NCBI RefSeq assembly: GCF_964340395.1 | Contig: NC_135570.1 | Span: forward strand, 4,420,322-4,484,321 | DNA: 64,000 bases | Reading direction: 5' to 3' | From: Glandiceps talaboti | Lineage: Eukaryota > Hemichordata > Enteropneusta > Spengelidae | Position numbers and translations under genes: made by a program | In this document: piece by piece, positions 49,555 through 60,812 of the stretch | Numbering within the stretch: position 1 is the first letter of the stretch | How the letters are laid out: each line of letters starts with the position of its first letter | The notes under the pieces: model-generated | Told to the model about the DNA's origin: nothing | Seen by the model: only the letters and a program-made list of their open reading frames with translations | Databases searched by the model: none

Positions 49555-52201
49555 TATTAGATCAAATGTAACACAGAATCAGAAATTGGTATACAAAATC
49601 TACAGGGTCAAAGGTTATGTTGTCAGAAATAGATTTACTTAAGTAACTGTAACAAGTTTTCACCAGCTAATTTTCTGGTACTTTTGCTATTTCTGAAATA
49701 CAACAAACCTTACCTAACACTATGAAATCCTTTGAATTAGTTGAATGACCTGTGTATTAGTTATCGATGGTGTTACATACACTGGCTTGATGTTTGTATG
49801 TAAACAGTACAAACCAATTACAATTTACTCAAATCGTTAACAACTCTTCACAGACATTTCAACAAAAAATGCAGCATTTCAAATTGATAAACCAGACCTG
49901 GATTACAGTCTACAGTAAATGAGTGCAAATTTGTTTTTGAAATTTTAAATTATTTTTCAAACAAGTATAAGTGTTATTTTTATACAACAAATTATATCAA
50001 GTGTTGATGTGTAAATGTTATAATCTGAGACAAAAAATTTGGTGCAATTTTAAATATATCAAATTTTCAGGTATAAATTTTGTTTCTGTTTATATATATG
50101 TTCATTGTCTAATCATACAGTGTAATAAAATAAATAACTTTCATGTTTGTGCATTGTATGTTATTGTTTGTATGCATTTTTATTAGCCCCCAACTGGCAA
50201 AGCCAGGACAAATTATAGGAATGACCCATGTCTGTCCGTGCATCCATCCATCCATCCATCCATATGTCTGTCCGTGGACAGCCATATCTCAGACACCCAT
50301 GGATCAGTTTCAACCAAACCTAGCACAAATGTTGAGCATTACAATGTGCATATGTATGTCACTTAATTTTCTGACCTTGCCCCCTTTATGACAAAATGGC
50401 GGCCATAATTGTCCCATAAATCAATTTTAACCAAACCTGGTACAAATGTCATACACTATTGAGGATATCACTTAATTTTATATTTCTCCTAAAAATACAC
50501 ATTTTTCTGCATACCTAGCGGTTATTTGTATGTATTTTATTTATAAACTTTATTTACAGAAGATTAAATTGTCACCTCTACAAGGATTAAAGTATCGTTA
50601 TGATTTACACCTCCACTCACTCACACTGTGATTGTGGGTTACATAAGTAACAATGATCGCAAAGGTCAGACATTGATTTCTCCTTTCAATGTGACACTAG
50701 TGCTTCTGTTGTGCAGATATATGATCACCCTGTAATCAAGATAGTTAGAGACCATGTTGGCATCCAGACTACATTGAGTTAGACGTAATGAGAGCTCTTG
50801 AGATCCAATGCCATGGAAAGCATTAGACTAATATCCTTGTCAATGGTCTGTAAAATAAACAAGACACACCAAGTCATTTGTCATAGTATCTTTACTATCA
50901 AATCGGAATAAATCTTTACAAAAACTTGACACATGGAGATGATTTACAGCTAAAATGATGTAGGCTTGGTGTTTAACTCATGCAACATAACATTACACAT
51001 CCTCAGACAACTTCTAATGCAAAAGAAACAATTACATAGGTACTGTGCACAGTGGGGATGTAGAAGTAGTCAAGTTGAAATGTTGATTATCAGTCAGAAA
51101 TAAACCATTGTAGCCATTAAAATCATCACGTCCATATGTAATGTTTTCATTAGAAGCTTGTTTTTACTGCACCGTGAAAGAATAGCAATGCTTATCAGTG
51201 TTCAATGTGATTGGGCAAAGGATCCTACTGTGTTTGTTGTGTCTCTGTTCTTGTTAGTCTAGAGTTGAAATATGTCTAGCTTTGCGTCAAAAACGTAATG
51301 TCCCACGAGTGAAACACCAAACCAACATAACTTTAGCTATACCTTTAGTTTACCAAGATAAATACAATCGTTGTTCAATCTGGTAGATTACACAAGTGAA
51401 TGACAGCATTGCTTCTGCTGTGCAAATATATAATAACCCAGTAATTAAAGTATCGTAAACACTGGAAATCCCCAAAACTACACTGGAAGATTATGGAAGT
51501 AATCAGAAATGTCACCCTACTGTGAGTATATTTAAACCAATCATCGCTTATACCAACATGTCGCAATTTAGTTCTATCTTGGTTATTTAACCGAAAGCTT
51601 GGTTTCCTCAGTTGTAAGTGGTTATATGGATGAAAACAACTTTATTATACATATTTATCTACTTGAAAACATGTAAAGCAACACAGACCATGTCACTGTT
51701 TGAAACTCATATTTCAAAACATTCTAAATAACTTCACCTTCGTAGAATGTTTTACTTCAAATAACAGAACTTACAATAAAGATTGCAAATAAAAGTATTT
51801 TAGTATTGAATAATTATCATAATCCATCTGGATTTCCTTGGAAACGTTTGCTGTTAGCTCTAGCAGCAATCCTGGGTTTATACAGGACATTTAAAATTTA
51901 TAATAATAATCATTTCACGTAATTTTTCATCACACACAATTGTTGAAATGATTTCTTCTGATATGAAAAATCAGTATCAGAATGGCCTTGGAAATGAAAT
52001 CTTTAATGTCTAGTTTTAACAAGATTTCATAGGTAACGTACTTCCCCTCAAATGTTTTTAAGTTCACTTGTTAATGTGTCAATGGTAGCAGGACTAACAA
52101 TATAAATGAGGTCCAGGCCTTGCAATAGTCTAGTGCAATCTGTGACATCAAATCTCACAATTTTCCTTCACGTCTAGCTCAATGAGACAAAATTTCAAGT
52201 A

Positions 52202-52440
52202 GGGAACTTGCAATCCAGACTGAGCATGCTCAGATGCAAAGGACTATGGGATTATCTGAGGTTATCGTATTACCTAATCTGGAGCTACCGATAAAATAAA
52301 CCCCCCACAATGGTCAGGATGACTATGAATTGATTATTTGTGGTTACAAACAATGTAATTGTTTACAATACTAATTGATTAGTATTTATCATCACATTTC
52401 CCATGATGCAACATTCAACATGGCGGGTTTGCAAGTTTCC
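52202..52440. mobile_element. GGGAACTTGCAA MITE, copy 3, inserted in an older repeat
   Basis: 239 bp, TA on both sides. The flanking DNA (ATCACA...TTTCAAG left, TTCAACCAAAGCCACC right) is continuous in the related repeat at 13335-13500, giving an empty-site comparison. Confidence 0.88.
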
Positions 52441-52774
52441 TATTCAACCAAAGCCACCCACAAAGGCTCTCTCATGTCTTTGTTAATCAATCACAGACTT
52501 CTGCCCAATGATAAGTTCATTTTTTATGAGGATAATTACATATTTCCAAATATGGTATATTTGTCAGCTCAGGATGCTACTTATACACTGTTGACATTAT
52601 GCTGACAGATAAGGTTTACTCATTTGCATGAACAACTTTTGGTTCATGATTTCTCATTGAGCTAGACAGTGCGTGGTAAAGAGATGATTCGATACTAAGG
52701 GTAGATCTAGACTTAGCCTTGCAATGACATCCAGAAAGTGTAATAGTATTTGATGTGCATTGATAAGTTTAAGT

Positions 52775-55229
52775 TCAGTCAAAAACGAGTACACAGGTAA
52801 ATATGGCCTCCAATATTGTACAGAATCCAGTGAAATAAAAGAACCATGTCTTGCCCTTGGACAGGTCACCAGAACGCACAAAATAGATCTGAGAAAAATC
52901 AGGATATAAAAATATTTTAAGAATTATTGTTCAATCAAATCGTGAATGATGAACTACTGCAAAACATTGATATGATTACCATAGTAGCAGTGATTTCTTG
53001 CACCACTGTATGCACATACTTGTGATGACTGAATACATGTATGCAAATGATATGCAAATGATATGCAAATGATGGAAGTCATTCCTTTCACCCAAAAACA
53101 ATCAATCGAATCATAAATGATGAACTACTGCAACACATTGATATGATTACCAAAAGTAGGTTTGCGTCGTCGTACAAAATTTAGTACGGTCAGATCAAAG
53201 GGGTGCCACAATTGTGTGTGTCATTACTCACAACTTTAATCATAACAAATTTCAAATTTGGCATCTCTTAGTTACTGAGGTTGTTTTTTTTGTTAGATAT
53301 TAGTTTCTGAGGTAGAGAAAAGTTTTCTTCAAGAAAAGTTAAATCAAAATACAGATTCAGGTTGACTTACCAAAATACCTTGTATCAACGCAAAACCAAG
53401 TAAACTAAGTCCAAGAAGAATGTACAAAACTTCACCAACATATGCACATCTGTATATACTTAATGCCAGAGCTAACTGTAGCAAAGGAGGAAATAAGAAT
53501 TATTATTAATATCATAACTAGGCAAAGCCCATAAGCTCGTACAGGGTAGATTCATTTGTGACCGGCTGCCTCACGATGATATTGTAGATAGCGCCCTCAG
53601 TGTGGAGAATGCGCATAATATATAAAACACGTAGTAATGCGTAGTCATTATGCCGCAATGCATCCTGGGTAAAACCACCAAAACACCATTGCATAGTAAT
53701 GCGTAGTCATTATGCCGCAATGCATCCTGGGTAAAACCACCAAAACACCATTGCATAGTAATGCGTAGTCATTATGCCGCAATGCATCCTGGGTAAAACC
53801 ACCAAAACACCATTGCATAGTAATGCGTAGTCATTATGCCGCAATGCATCCTGGGTAAAACCACCAAAACACCATTGCACAGTATATAGGACGCGCATGC
53901 ATACAAGTCATTGAGCCGCTATACGAGCTATTACATATATACCAGTGATTACTTGTACCGGTGTATTCACATACTTGTGTAATACCAACAAACATGACTG
54001 CATACCTGTATGTAAATGACGGCACAGTCATTACTTGTACACAAAAGCACACAGATAGCACAATATGATATTTACAGAAATTTGGTAGTTCGGATAAACA
54101 TATGTGATCATACAGAATGGAGGAATGCTGCATGAGTGCCAGTGTGGTTACTCAGAGGTATTTGCACTTGTGCTTGCAATATTTTCTGCTGCACATTCAA
54201 TGACAACACTCACAACCACAGAGAACACTGCAAGCACTCATGCAAGTACCTCGAGTACACCACACTTGCACTTGCACATCATGGGGTTCTGTCATAATCT
54301 CAATTCTTTTTTCAGCAGAGTAATTTAGCATGATACCAGCAAATGAAGACAAAGATGTTGCATATCTCAAATGATGTCATAAATCAATGATGAAATTAAT
54401 CTCAAAATGATGAAATCTTTACACATAATTTCAGCTTTTGAACCTATAGCATCAATGATCAATTCCTCTTAAAAGATAACTAAAGTTGTGAATTGGCGAA
54501 TCAGGAAAATCATTGTTTTTCTCCTCCAAGTCCAATATTAGAAAACAGTTCCAAGATTTCACTCGTGAGAGTCTGTGGTCACAGCTGTCAACATCTGATT
54601 TGGTATGTCTTGCTAAAGACATAGGTCATGTTGACTTTCAATTACAATTTGTACGGTGGGTCTTAGAACTTTCATCCTTATTTAATAATGTATTCTCTTC
54701 ATTTTTTTAGATCAGTTTTAGTTCTCTCAGATCTCGTGTGCACAGATCATCACATCATAACACCCACCACCACCAACATTACCACCACCACCACCACCAC
54801 CACCATCATCACCAACACCACCACAATCATCATCATCATCATCCACCAACATCACCACTACCACCACCACCACCACCATCATCACCACCACCACCACCAC
54901 CATCATCACCACCATCATCATCATCCACCACCAACATCACCACCACAACCACCACCACCATCATCATCATCATCATCCACCAACATCACCACTACCACCA
55001 CCACCATCATCATCACCATCACCACCACAATCATCATCTTCATCATCATCATCATCATCCACCACCAACATCACCACCACCACCACCACCACCACCATCA
55101 CCACCATCATCATCATCCACCACCAACATCACCACCACCACCACCACCATCATCACCATCATCATCATCATCATCCACCAACATCACCACTACCACCACC
55201 ATCATCATCACCATCACCATCATCATCAC

Positions 55230-55268
<39 letters not shown>

Positions 55269-55643
55269 TATCATCATCAACGGACAATTTTAAGGTGTGC
55301 TTACCAAAACCATGAGTGTAACCACGGCTGCAAAAGCTAACTGCAACATTCTCTGGCAAAGAAAATAAGAATACTGTGTGTAAAGTATTGAATGAAAAAT
55401 TGAAAAACAACCACTATTTTTGGTTCAGTCGTAAAGTAAATTAGACCTACAAAGGGAAGTATATATACAAATAGACCAACAAAAGATACAATTACTGTAG
55501 CACTGGAAACATATGCTCCGAGAACTCCGACATGTCTCCATTCAACCTCTGTCATATGGGGACGGAGATTATAGGAGTTTTCGGTGCATATATTTCCAGA
55601 GCTACTATTGCAGCTATCTGCAACTTCATTTCAAATACACTAG

Positions 55644-55705
<62 letters not shown>

Positions 55706-55757
55706 GCTGCTGCTGCTGCGGTTGTTGCTGTTCTATTGCTTTTGTTGTTGTTACTGC

Positions 55758-55794
<37 letters not shown>

Positions 55795-56052
55795 ACGCCA
55801 AATTAATAATCATAGAAATCAACAGTGTGATCACTAGTTCTGGATATACATGCCACGATCGAAATCTCCGTCACAAGACTGTCATGTCGGTATTACAAAT
55901 CTCGAAGTATAACTATAATGTAATTGTAATCGCATACTCACGGCTCTTGGACTTTGAGAGCTGTCATGAAACAGCGGTCCTGCGCCTGTACTCTGTGTCT
56001 GCCCTTCTTGCCGATCTCCATTTTCACCCAATAAATATTTTTTGTCTGACAT
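52775..56052 (-). CDS. TMEM243-like: TMEM243-like small membrane protein, minus-strand paralogue (142 residues)
   Basis: Five exons, all phase 0: 56052-55942, 55546-55496, 55352-55305, 53475-53371, 52888-52775 (stop TGA 52777-52775). The N-terminal 37 residues are polar (MSDKKYLLGENGDRQEGQTQ). Three hydrophobic spans follow: about 56-77 (QLAFAAVVTLMVLLALAL), 85-109 (VLYILLGLSLLGFALIQGIL) and 119-141. Between the last two is IYFVRSGDLSKGKTWFF, matching the Y-x-x-x-G/E-D-L loop of TMEM243. That family is about 118 residues and of uncertain function, reported in relation to drug resistance and mitochondria. Exon 2 (VEWRHVGVLGAYVSSAT) is the weakest: its acceptor has a poor pyrimidine tract and it lies in an inverted repeat. 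Its partner gene starts 398 bp away on the other strand. Confidence 0.68.
53632..53880. repeat. 62-bp tandem repeat, four copies
   Basis: GTAGTCATTATGCCGCAATG recurs at 53641, 53703, 53765 and 53827, exactly 62 bp apart and nearly identical. In the intron between the last spans of the minus-strand TMEM243-like gene. The minus strand stays open across the array (GVLVVLPRMHCGIMTTHY-type repeats), an artefact. Confidence 0.95.
53941..54292 (+). repeat. ~360-bp dispersed repeat, copy 1
   Basis: ACCAGTGATTACTTGTACCG, GTATGTAAATGA, ATATTTTCTGCTGCAC, CCACAGAGAACACTGCAAGC and CCACACTTGCACT occur in the same order and strand at 57900-58256. Fragments are at 43728-43850 and 52988-53050. Confidence 0.75.
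54762..55278. repeat. (CAC/ATC)n trinucleotide array, about 515 bp
   Basis: Interspersed CAC, CAT and ATC triplets with recurring blocks CATCCACCAACATCACCAC, suggesting higher-order repeats. It ends about 26 bp from the donor of exon 3 of the minus-strand TMEM243-like gene. Frames of poly-His, Thr or Pro are artefacts. Confidence 0.97.
55500..55604. repeat. Imperfect inverted repeat around exon 2 of the minus-strand TMEM243-like gene
   Basis: 55503-55542 reverse-complemented (GGAGTTCTCGGAGCATATG then TTTCCAGTGC) aligns with 55562-55601 (GGAGTTTTCGGTGCATATA then TTTCCAGAGC). The two arms encode GVLGAYVSSAT on the minus strand and GVFGAYISRAT on the plus strand. The short centre contains CATATG. 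Confidence 0.75.
55643..55796. repeat. (TTG)n trinucleotide repeat with TGC interruptions
   Basis: Two TTG runs separated by a GCTGCTGCTGCGG block, in intron 1 of the minus-strand TMEM243-like gene. Confidence 0.97.
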
Positions 56053-56449
56053 GATGATCCGTTGGACTACCGCACTAAATATCCATCTGTAAACGTCACT
56101 TTGTTTGTCTTACTGCGACATGTGATGATGAGGACGCAACAAATGACAAGCCAGCCGGGGTCAGCGTTTGACCCCACTAATTGGACTATACCATTATGAA
56201 GTAGTGATATAATGTCTTTCATGGGTATCATATTTCTTTAATGGGTCACAAAATGTGAACCAAAACACTTTCTGACTATTTATAGCGACAATATTTGCAT
56301 TTTGATGATATTTATTGAACTCGATTAGTCCCAGCAACTTTATTTTATAATTTCTTCGTTGACTAGAGAGAATTGACACTCCCTATGTGTCGAGTAATTA
56401 AAATGTCTGAAATCAGCTGACTTCTCAATATGTCAACAATTTATTGAAC
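56053..56449. promoter_or_regulatory. Probable bidirectional promoter between the TMEM243-like pair
   Basis: Only 397 bp separate the two start codons, so transcription of both genes must start here or in their leaders. It contains a perfect inverted repeat GGGGTCA-GCGTT-TGACCCC at 56157-56175, resembling paired nuclear-receptor half-sites, and an ATTGG (inverted CCAAT) at 56181-56185. No TATA box can be assigned. Promoter role is inferred from position. Confidence 0.5.
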
Positions 56450-57203
56450 ATGGCGGATTCAGGCGGAGGTGCGAAACCGACGGAGACAGGTGCGATATAC
56501 CATGAAGTATCAACTAAGCAAGTAAGTAATAAGTATTCAAAATCCACTAGAAATTATTGATTGTTTGTAAAGTACATTTAATTCAGTCCACTATCCATAA
56601 TGCGCATAAATCGATATCTATGTAAAAGTTTGAATATTGCGTTATGTGTTAACTGTTATGAATCTGAGGGGAGGTCACATGTTTGTCACACGCATACCAT
56701 TTCAATACACGTATGACACTTTGACATTGAGGCAGGTCTTTGACTCTATGACCATCGTGTAACCCTGTGACTTCTAAATCAAAAAGTAACTACACAATAT
56801 TATTGCTAGAATTTGAAACACGTATTAAAAGTCGCAAGAACAGACATGTTATGTCTTTTGTCGATTTAAACTTTCGAGTTACACTTCAAAATAATATCAT
56901 TGAAGAAATATTGTATCAGGAATGTAATATTTCTCCTTCATTCCTTCAAGATCTTATATATTATTTCATAAAAAATAAAAAGATGTAATATATATATATC
57001 TATATATATATATAGATAGATATAGATATATAGATATATATTACAAGCACAATAGTTCTGTACAGTAGCTGAAAAATGTAATATTTCAATTACTACTTAC
57101 TTTACTTTATATTTACTGTAATATTATATTTATGTTGCAGTTCATCTGAAACAATACCTCACTTTATTGTTAATTTTGTCTAAATCAAGATTAATTGGTG
57201 TAT

Positions 57204-57238
<35 letters not shown>

Positions 57239-59837
57239 TTGGCTGACTGACTGACTGACTGACTGACTAACTGACTGACTACTGAATGAATGAATGAATG
57301 AATGAATGAATGAATGAATGAATGAATGAATGAATGAATGCACATCAAAATGATCAAGGCTCAATTCCAAGATCTTTGATTTTGTATCCCTAATTGAACT
57401 TAATATAATCAGTTTATTTACCCCAAATAAATATAACAGTGGGTAAATGGGGAGTCTCAAAATAGCTTACAGCTAGTCTGGGCCTGTCCCCTCACATATT
57501 TATACACAGAATTTCACAGTAAGGTACTCAATCTGACACAAAATACATACGGTATTATGTACACATGATTACAATTACAAATATACAGTTGATCAGTTAT
57601 ACTGCACCAGTACACGTTGCTTGAAGATTTATTTGAAACGATATAGAGAGTTAATACATTTTATGTTGACAGGGATGTTATTCCAAAGAAATTAGAGAGG
57701 CCAGAATGGAATTGTTTTGAGTTGTCAATTGCTAAAATAGTATTATTTCTATTAATTATTTTCCATTTATTTTCCCAGCTGTTTGCTGTGAAGGTTTATG
57801 GTGGTCTGACAGCAGTTATGGTTGTTGTAAGTATATTAAAGGGGTACAGGCTGGATTGATATATTTTGTGAACGTAATACAAGTGGTATTATTACGTATG
57901 CACCAGTGATTACTTGCACTGGTGTGCATGCATACTAGTGGTATTTTCACTCCTATGCAACACCACATTATTTCATACTAGTATGTAAATGAGTAATTGT
58001 GTTTGTTCCCTGCCCACGGAATCGTGTAATTGCACAGTATGATTTTTATGGAAATTTGCTGTTTCAAATAAACATATTGTATGAAAATAACATGACATGT
58101 GACAGTGTGAGTACTCAGCAGTATATACACTAAATACATGCAGTGTTTTCTGCTGCACTTTCCCTCACTATGCTCGTGAAAGTATGGCCACAGAGAACAC
58201 TGCAAGTACTCGTGCAAATACCCCAAGACCAAGTATGCCACACTTGCACTCATGAGTCTGAGTGTTATAACACTCACTGATACTCTTTGCTCACATCTCT
58301 TGATGCTATTTTAAAACGATTATTTCTTATACCCCGGTATCTTCAGCCCGGGTTACAATCTTCCACTTCAGCTTTGAGCTGAAATATTTTTATTTACAAT
58401 TTACAGTCTGAATGTTCTCTTTATGATTTTTCAGATTGCAATGATATTTTGCTTAGCCAGAGGAGCAGAACACACACGTTTGTATTTGTTATTGGTTAAT
58501 CTCATTATCAGCAGCATAGTTGGACTAGCAGTGGTAAGTCAAACCCTGTACATATATTACACAGACTGCCTCAAGATAACAGCATTCCTCTCATAGGGAA
58601 CTTGCAATCCAGACTGGACATGCTCAGACGCAAAGGACTATGGGATTATCTGAGGTTATCGTATTACCTGATCTGGAGCTACCGATAAAATAAACCTCCC
58701 ACAATGGTCAGGGTAACTATGAATTGATCATTTGTGGTTACAAACAATATAACAATATTGTTCATAAAACTATTTGATTAACATTTATTATCACATTTCC
58801 CATGATGCAACATTCAACATGGCGGGTTTGCAAGTTCCCTATTTTGTTTCAGTATTGTACAGTAGTCTGTGAGGTATGCCATGACGGGGCGCCCTCACAC
58901 ATCGGCTGCTCTTCACTGTTTCATTCTTCCCAATCATCGTCAAGAAAAGCTTACAAATATTCACTTATTCTTTGGACAATTAGAATAGAATCTCTTACCA
59001 TTATCCATCCCCAAAATATGACAATAGACAGTTCGAAATCTGCCTTCACCAACATCGTTATCACCATTCTCATAGATTGTATCAAAACTGCTATCAAGTA
59101 CCACAAAAACATAATTCTATAATATATATTTTAGTACATTCCCAAATTTGTGTTATACTTTTCTTCCTTTGTGTTTTTATCTAAATCACGTCATTTAGGC
59201 ATGGTGGTATAAAAAAGAAGACTTGGTAAGCTTCATATTTCTTGTTGTCATTTGACAAATTTGACCAATTTTTTAAATCACACATAGCATAAAATATGTT
59301 CACTAGAGTAAATTTTCATATTTGATTTCTTGAATTTTGAATTTTTTACAAACCTGATCATGTTGTAACCAGAATATTTACATTACATGTATTATGAGGA
59401 CCACGATGGAAATAACTTGTAATTTCTTCCTTGTGTTGTACTCCGCTGTACTATTATTTGTATACTTTTACAATATTTTATTGTCAAATGACTAAATCTA
59501 AATTTAAACTATTTCTTTTTATCGATAGTCAACAGATAAAATATGGTTCCTAGCCCTTGTAGCGTCAGTCATCGTATTTCAGTGTATTACCACCGACATC
59601 TACGTATGGAATCATCACTCGCCCAATAGCGTTACTCCAACACCAACACCAACAATGAGAATCATTACCATAGGAACTCCAAATGCTACAAACATCTCAA
59701 CAACAAAATCACAACATGACACTTTGCAAAAGATTCAACCAACTGTGCCATCAAAGATTGCTCAAAATCCAACACCTTTGAAGGAAAGAAAAAAAACTGT
59801 TGCAAACCCTACAAGACCTACTAAAAGTGGAGGATGA
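56450..59837 (+). CDS. TMEM243-like: TMEM243-like small membrane protein, plus-strand paralogue (184 residues)
   Basis: Five exons, all phase 0: 56450-56521, 57779-57826, 58435-58533, 59199-59225, 59529-59837. Start context is AACATGGCGG. A polar N-terminus (MADSGGGAKPTETGAIYHEV) precedes three spans: about 29-48 (VYGGLTAVMVVIAMIFCLA), 55-76 (LYLLLVNLIISSIVGLAV then AWW) and 88-106 (IWFLALVASVIVFQCITTDI). The loop WWYKKEDLSTDKIWF, split by a 27-nt exon, corresponds to the TMEM243 loop and to GDLSKGKTWF in the minus-strand partner. After residue 108 comes a tail of about 75 residues rich in T, P, N and K (TPTPTPT; NATNIS is a possible N-glycosylation site if luminal), absent from ordinary TMEM243. 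Function unknown. Confidence 0.72.
56988..57042. repeat. (TA)/(GATA) AT-rich palindromic run
   Basis: TATATATATCTATATATATA followed by TAGATAGATATAGATATA, self-complementary. In intron 1 of the plus-strand TMEM243-like gene. The rest of that intron up to 57190 has no exon. Confidence 0.85.
57201..57340. repeat. (TTTA)n, (GACT)n and (GAAT)n microsatellites in a row
   Basis: TATTTATTTATT to 57240, then TGACTGACTGAC to about 57280, then GAATGAATGAAT to 57340. Minus-strand frame of Ser-Gln-Ser-Val and His-Ser-Phe-Ile repeats is an artefact. Confidence 0.96.
57900..58256 (+). repeat. ~360-bp dispersed repeat, copy 2
   Basis: Companion of 53941-54292. It starts with a small palindrome CACCAGTG...CACTGGTG. 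It lies in intron 2 of the plus-strand TMEM243-like gene. Confidence 0.75.
58596..58839. mobile_element. GGGAACTTGCAA MITE, copy 4
   Basis: 244 bp, flanked by TA on both sides, within intron 3 of the plus-strand TMEM243-like gene. Directly after it, 58871-58905 resembles 23617-23650 (GTATGCCTTGACGGGACGCC and CTCACACATCGG). Confidence 0.87.
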
Positions 59838-59892
59838 AACAAAGTCTGTGACACCGCAAGAAAAGAAACTGTATTTGTTAATTTTTATTGAT

Positions 59893-60046
59893 CAGTTTTT
59901 TTGCTAAGGTTGGGAACCATGGTAACAGAAAGTGGTAAAAATGGCAGTGTTTCCCCATAGAGTTTATGGTAATTTTATTTGGGAACCCAGGTAAAATGAC
60001 ATGGGAACCCTGGTAGATTTTACCTACTTTCCGTCCTTAACAAAAC
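59893..60046. repeat. ~150-bp dispersed repeat, inverted relative to 35017
   Basis: TTTTTGCTAAGGTTGGGAAC, GCAGTGTTTCCCCATAGAG, CCCAGGTAAAATGACATGGG and GATTTTACCTACTT are the reverse complement, in reverse order, of the copy at 35017-35170. Confidence 0.75.
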
Positions 60047-60812
60047 CAACGTTATTATTATTACTATTATTATTATAAGCTAGAAACAGATATTGGTGTA
60101 ATTACACACACGATAGGGTGACATCTCTAATAGGAGGTTTGTCAAGTGGTGGCTCATGTAACTCCATTCAGTATTTACACTATCTTGATCACAGGGTGCG
60201 ATTATATCCACATAACCAAGACACCACTATCACCCACTTGTGTAGAAAATGCAATAACTTTTTTGAGTCGTATATCCTGGAAAGAGCCATCATCATATCT
60301 CAGTATATAGAAACTTTAATCATACATTGAGAAAACCAATTTTCATTTTTATAACAAAATTAGTGTGATATTAAAATGTGACAAAACAATTCACCAAAAT
60401 CCTCTGCATATACTTTCCATAGTTTACTGGGTTGTTTCTTAAAATGATCATAAATTCTAGGCACACAGTCAAATGTTGGAAAAGTGTCATTTTGAAAAAA
60501 TCCCTTGTGGATATTGTTTTAAGTTTAAGTATGTTGAATATATCACGATGGGAACATTCTCACAATTTCAGAATAAGACATTTTTTGTACTGTCAGTGGG
60601 TTGGTGAGAAGAACATATTTGAAACTTTCGCTGCATATGCCTCAAAAGTGTGGCTTAAATTTGAAAAATAACATGGCCATATATAGACTGAAAGATCAGC
60701 CGTTGTGGGGCTCTTCTCATCCTTTTTCCACAGTATGGTAAGAATGATCCCAGTAATCTAGTTTACAGTATAGTATAGGTATAGAGCTGGGACTGTAGAA
60801 CGTGTCAATAGA

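Larger units (their letters stand above)
47548..52774. other. Intergenic, no gene found
   Basis: 5.2 kb between convergent genes. Contents: MITE copies at 49314 and 52202, and a (CATC)-bearing dispersed repeat at 50185-50470. An older repeat at about 52130-52620 carries the MITE and resembles 13335-13500 and 6725-6875. The rest is AT-rich with no supported frame. Confidence 0.6.

Noticed and set aside
54688-55340. Long His-, Thr- and Pro-rich frames of about 200 codons
   Set aside because: Translation of a CAC/ATC triplet array lying in an intron of the minus-strand gene.
53941-58256. Idea that the ~360-bp repeat in the equivalent introns of both TMEM243-like genes was co-duplicated with them
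   Set aside because: Both copies read in the same direction on the plus strand, so relative to their genes they are opposite; fragments also occur elsewhere. Independent insertion is more likely.
58802-59122. 106-codon plus frame in intron 3 of the plus TMEM243-like gene
   Set aside because: Begins inside the MITE and continues into intron; no domain.
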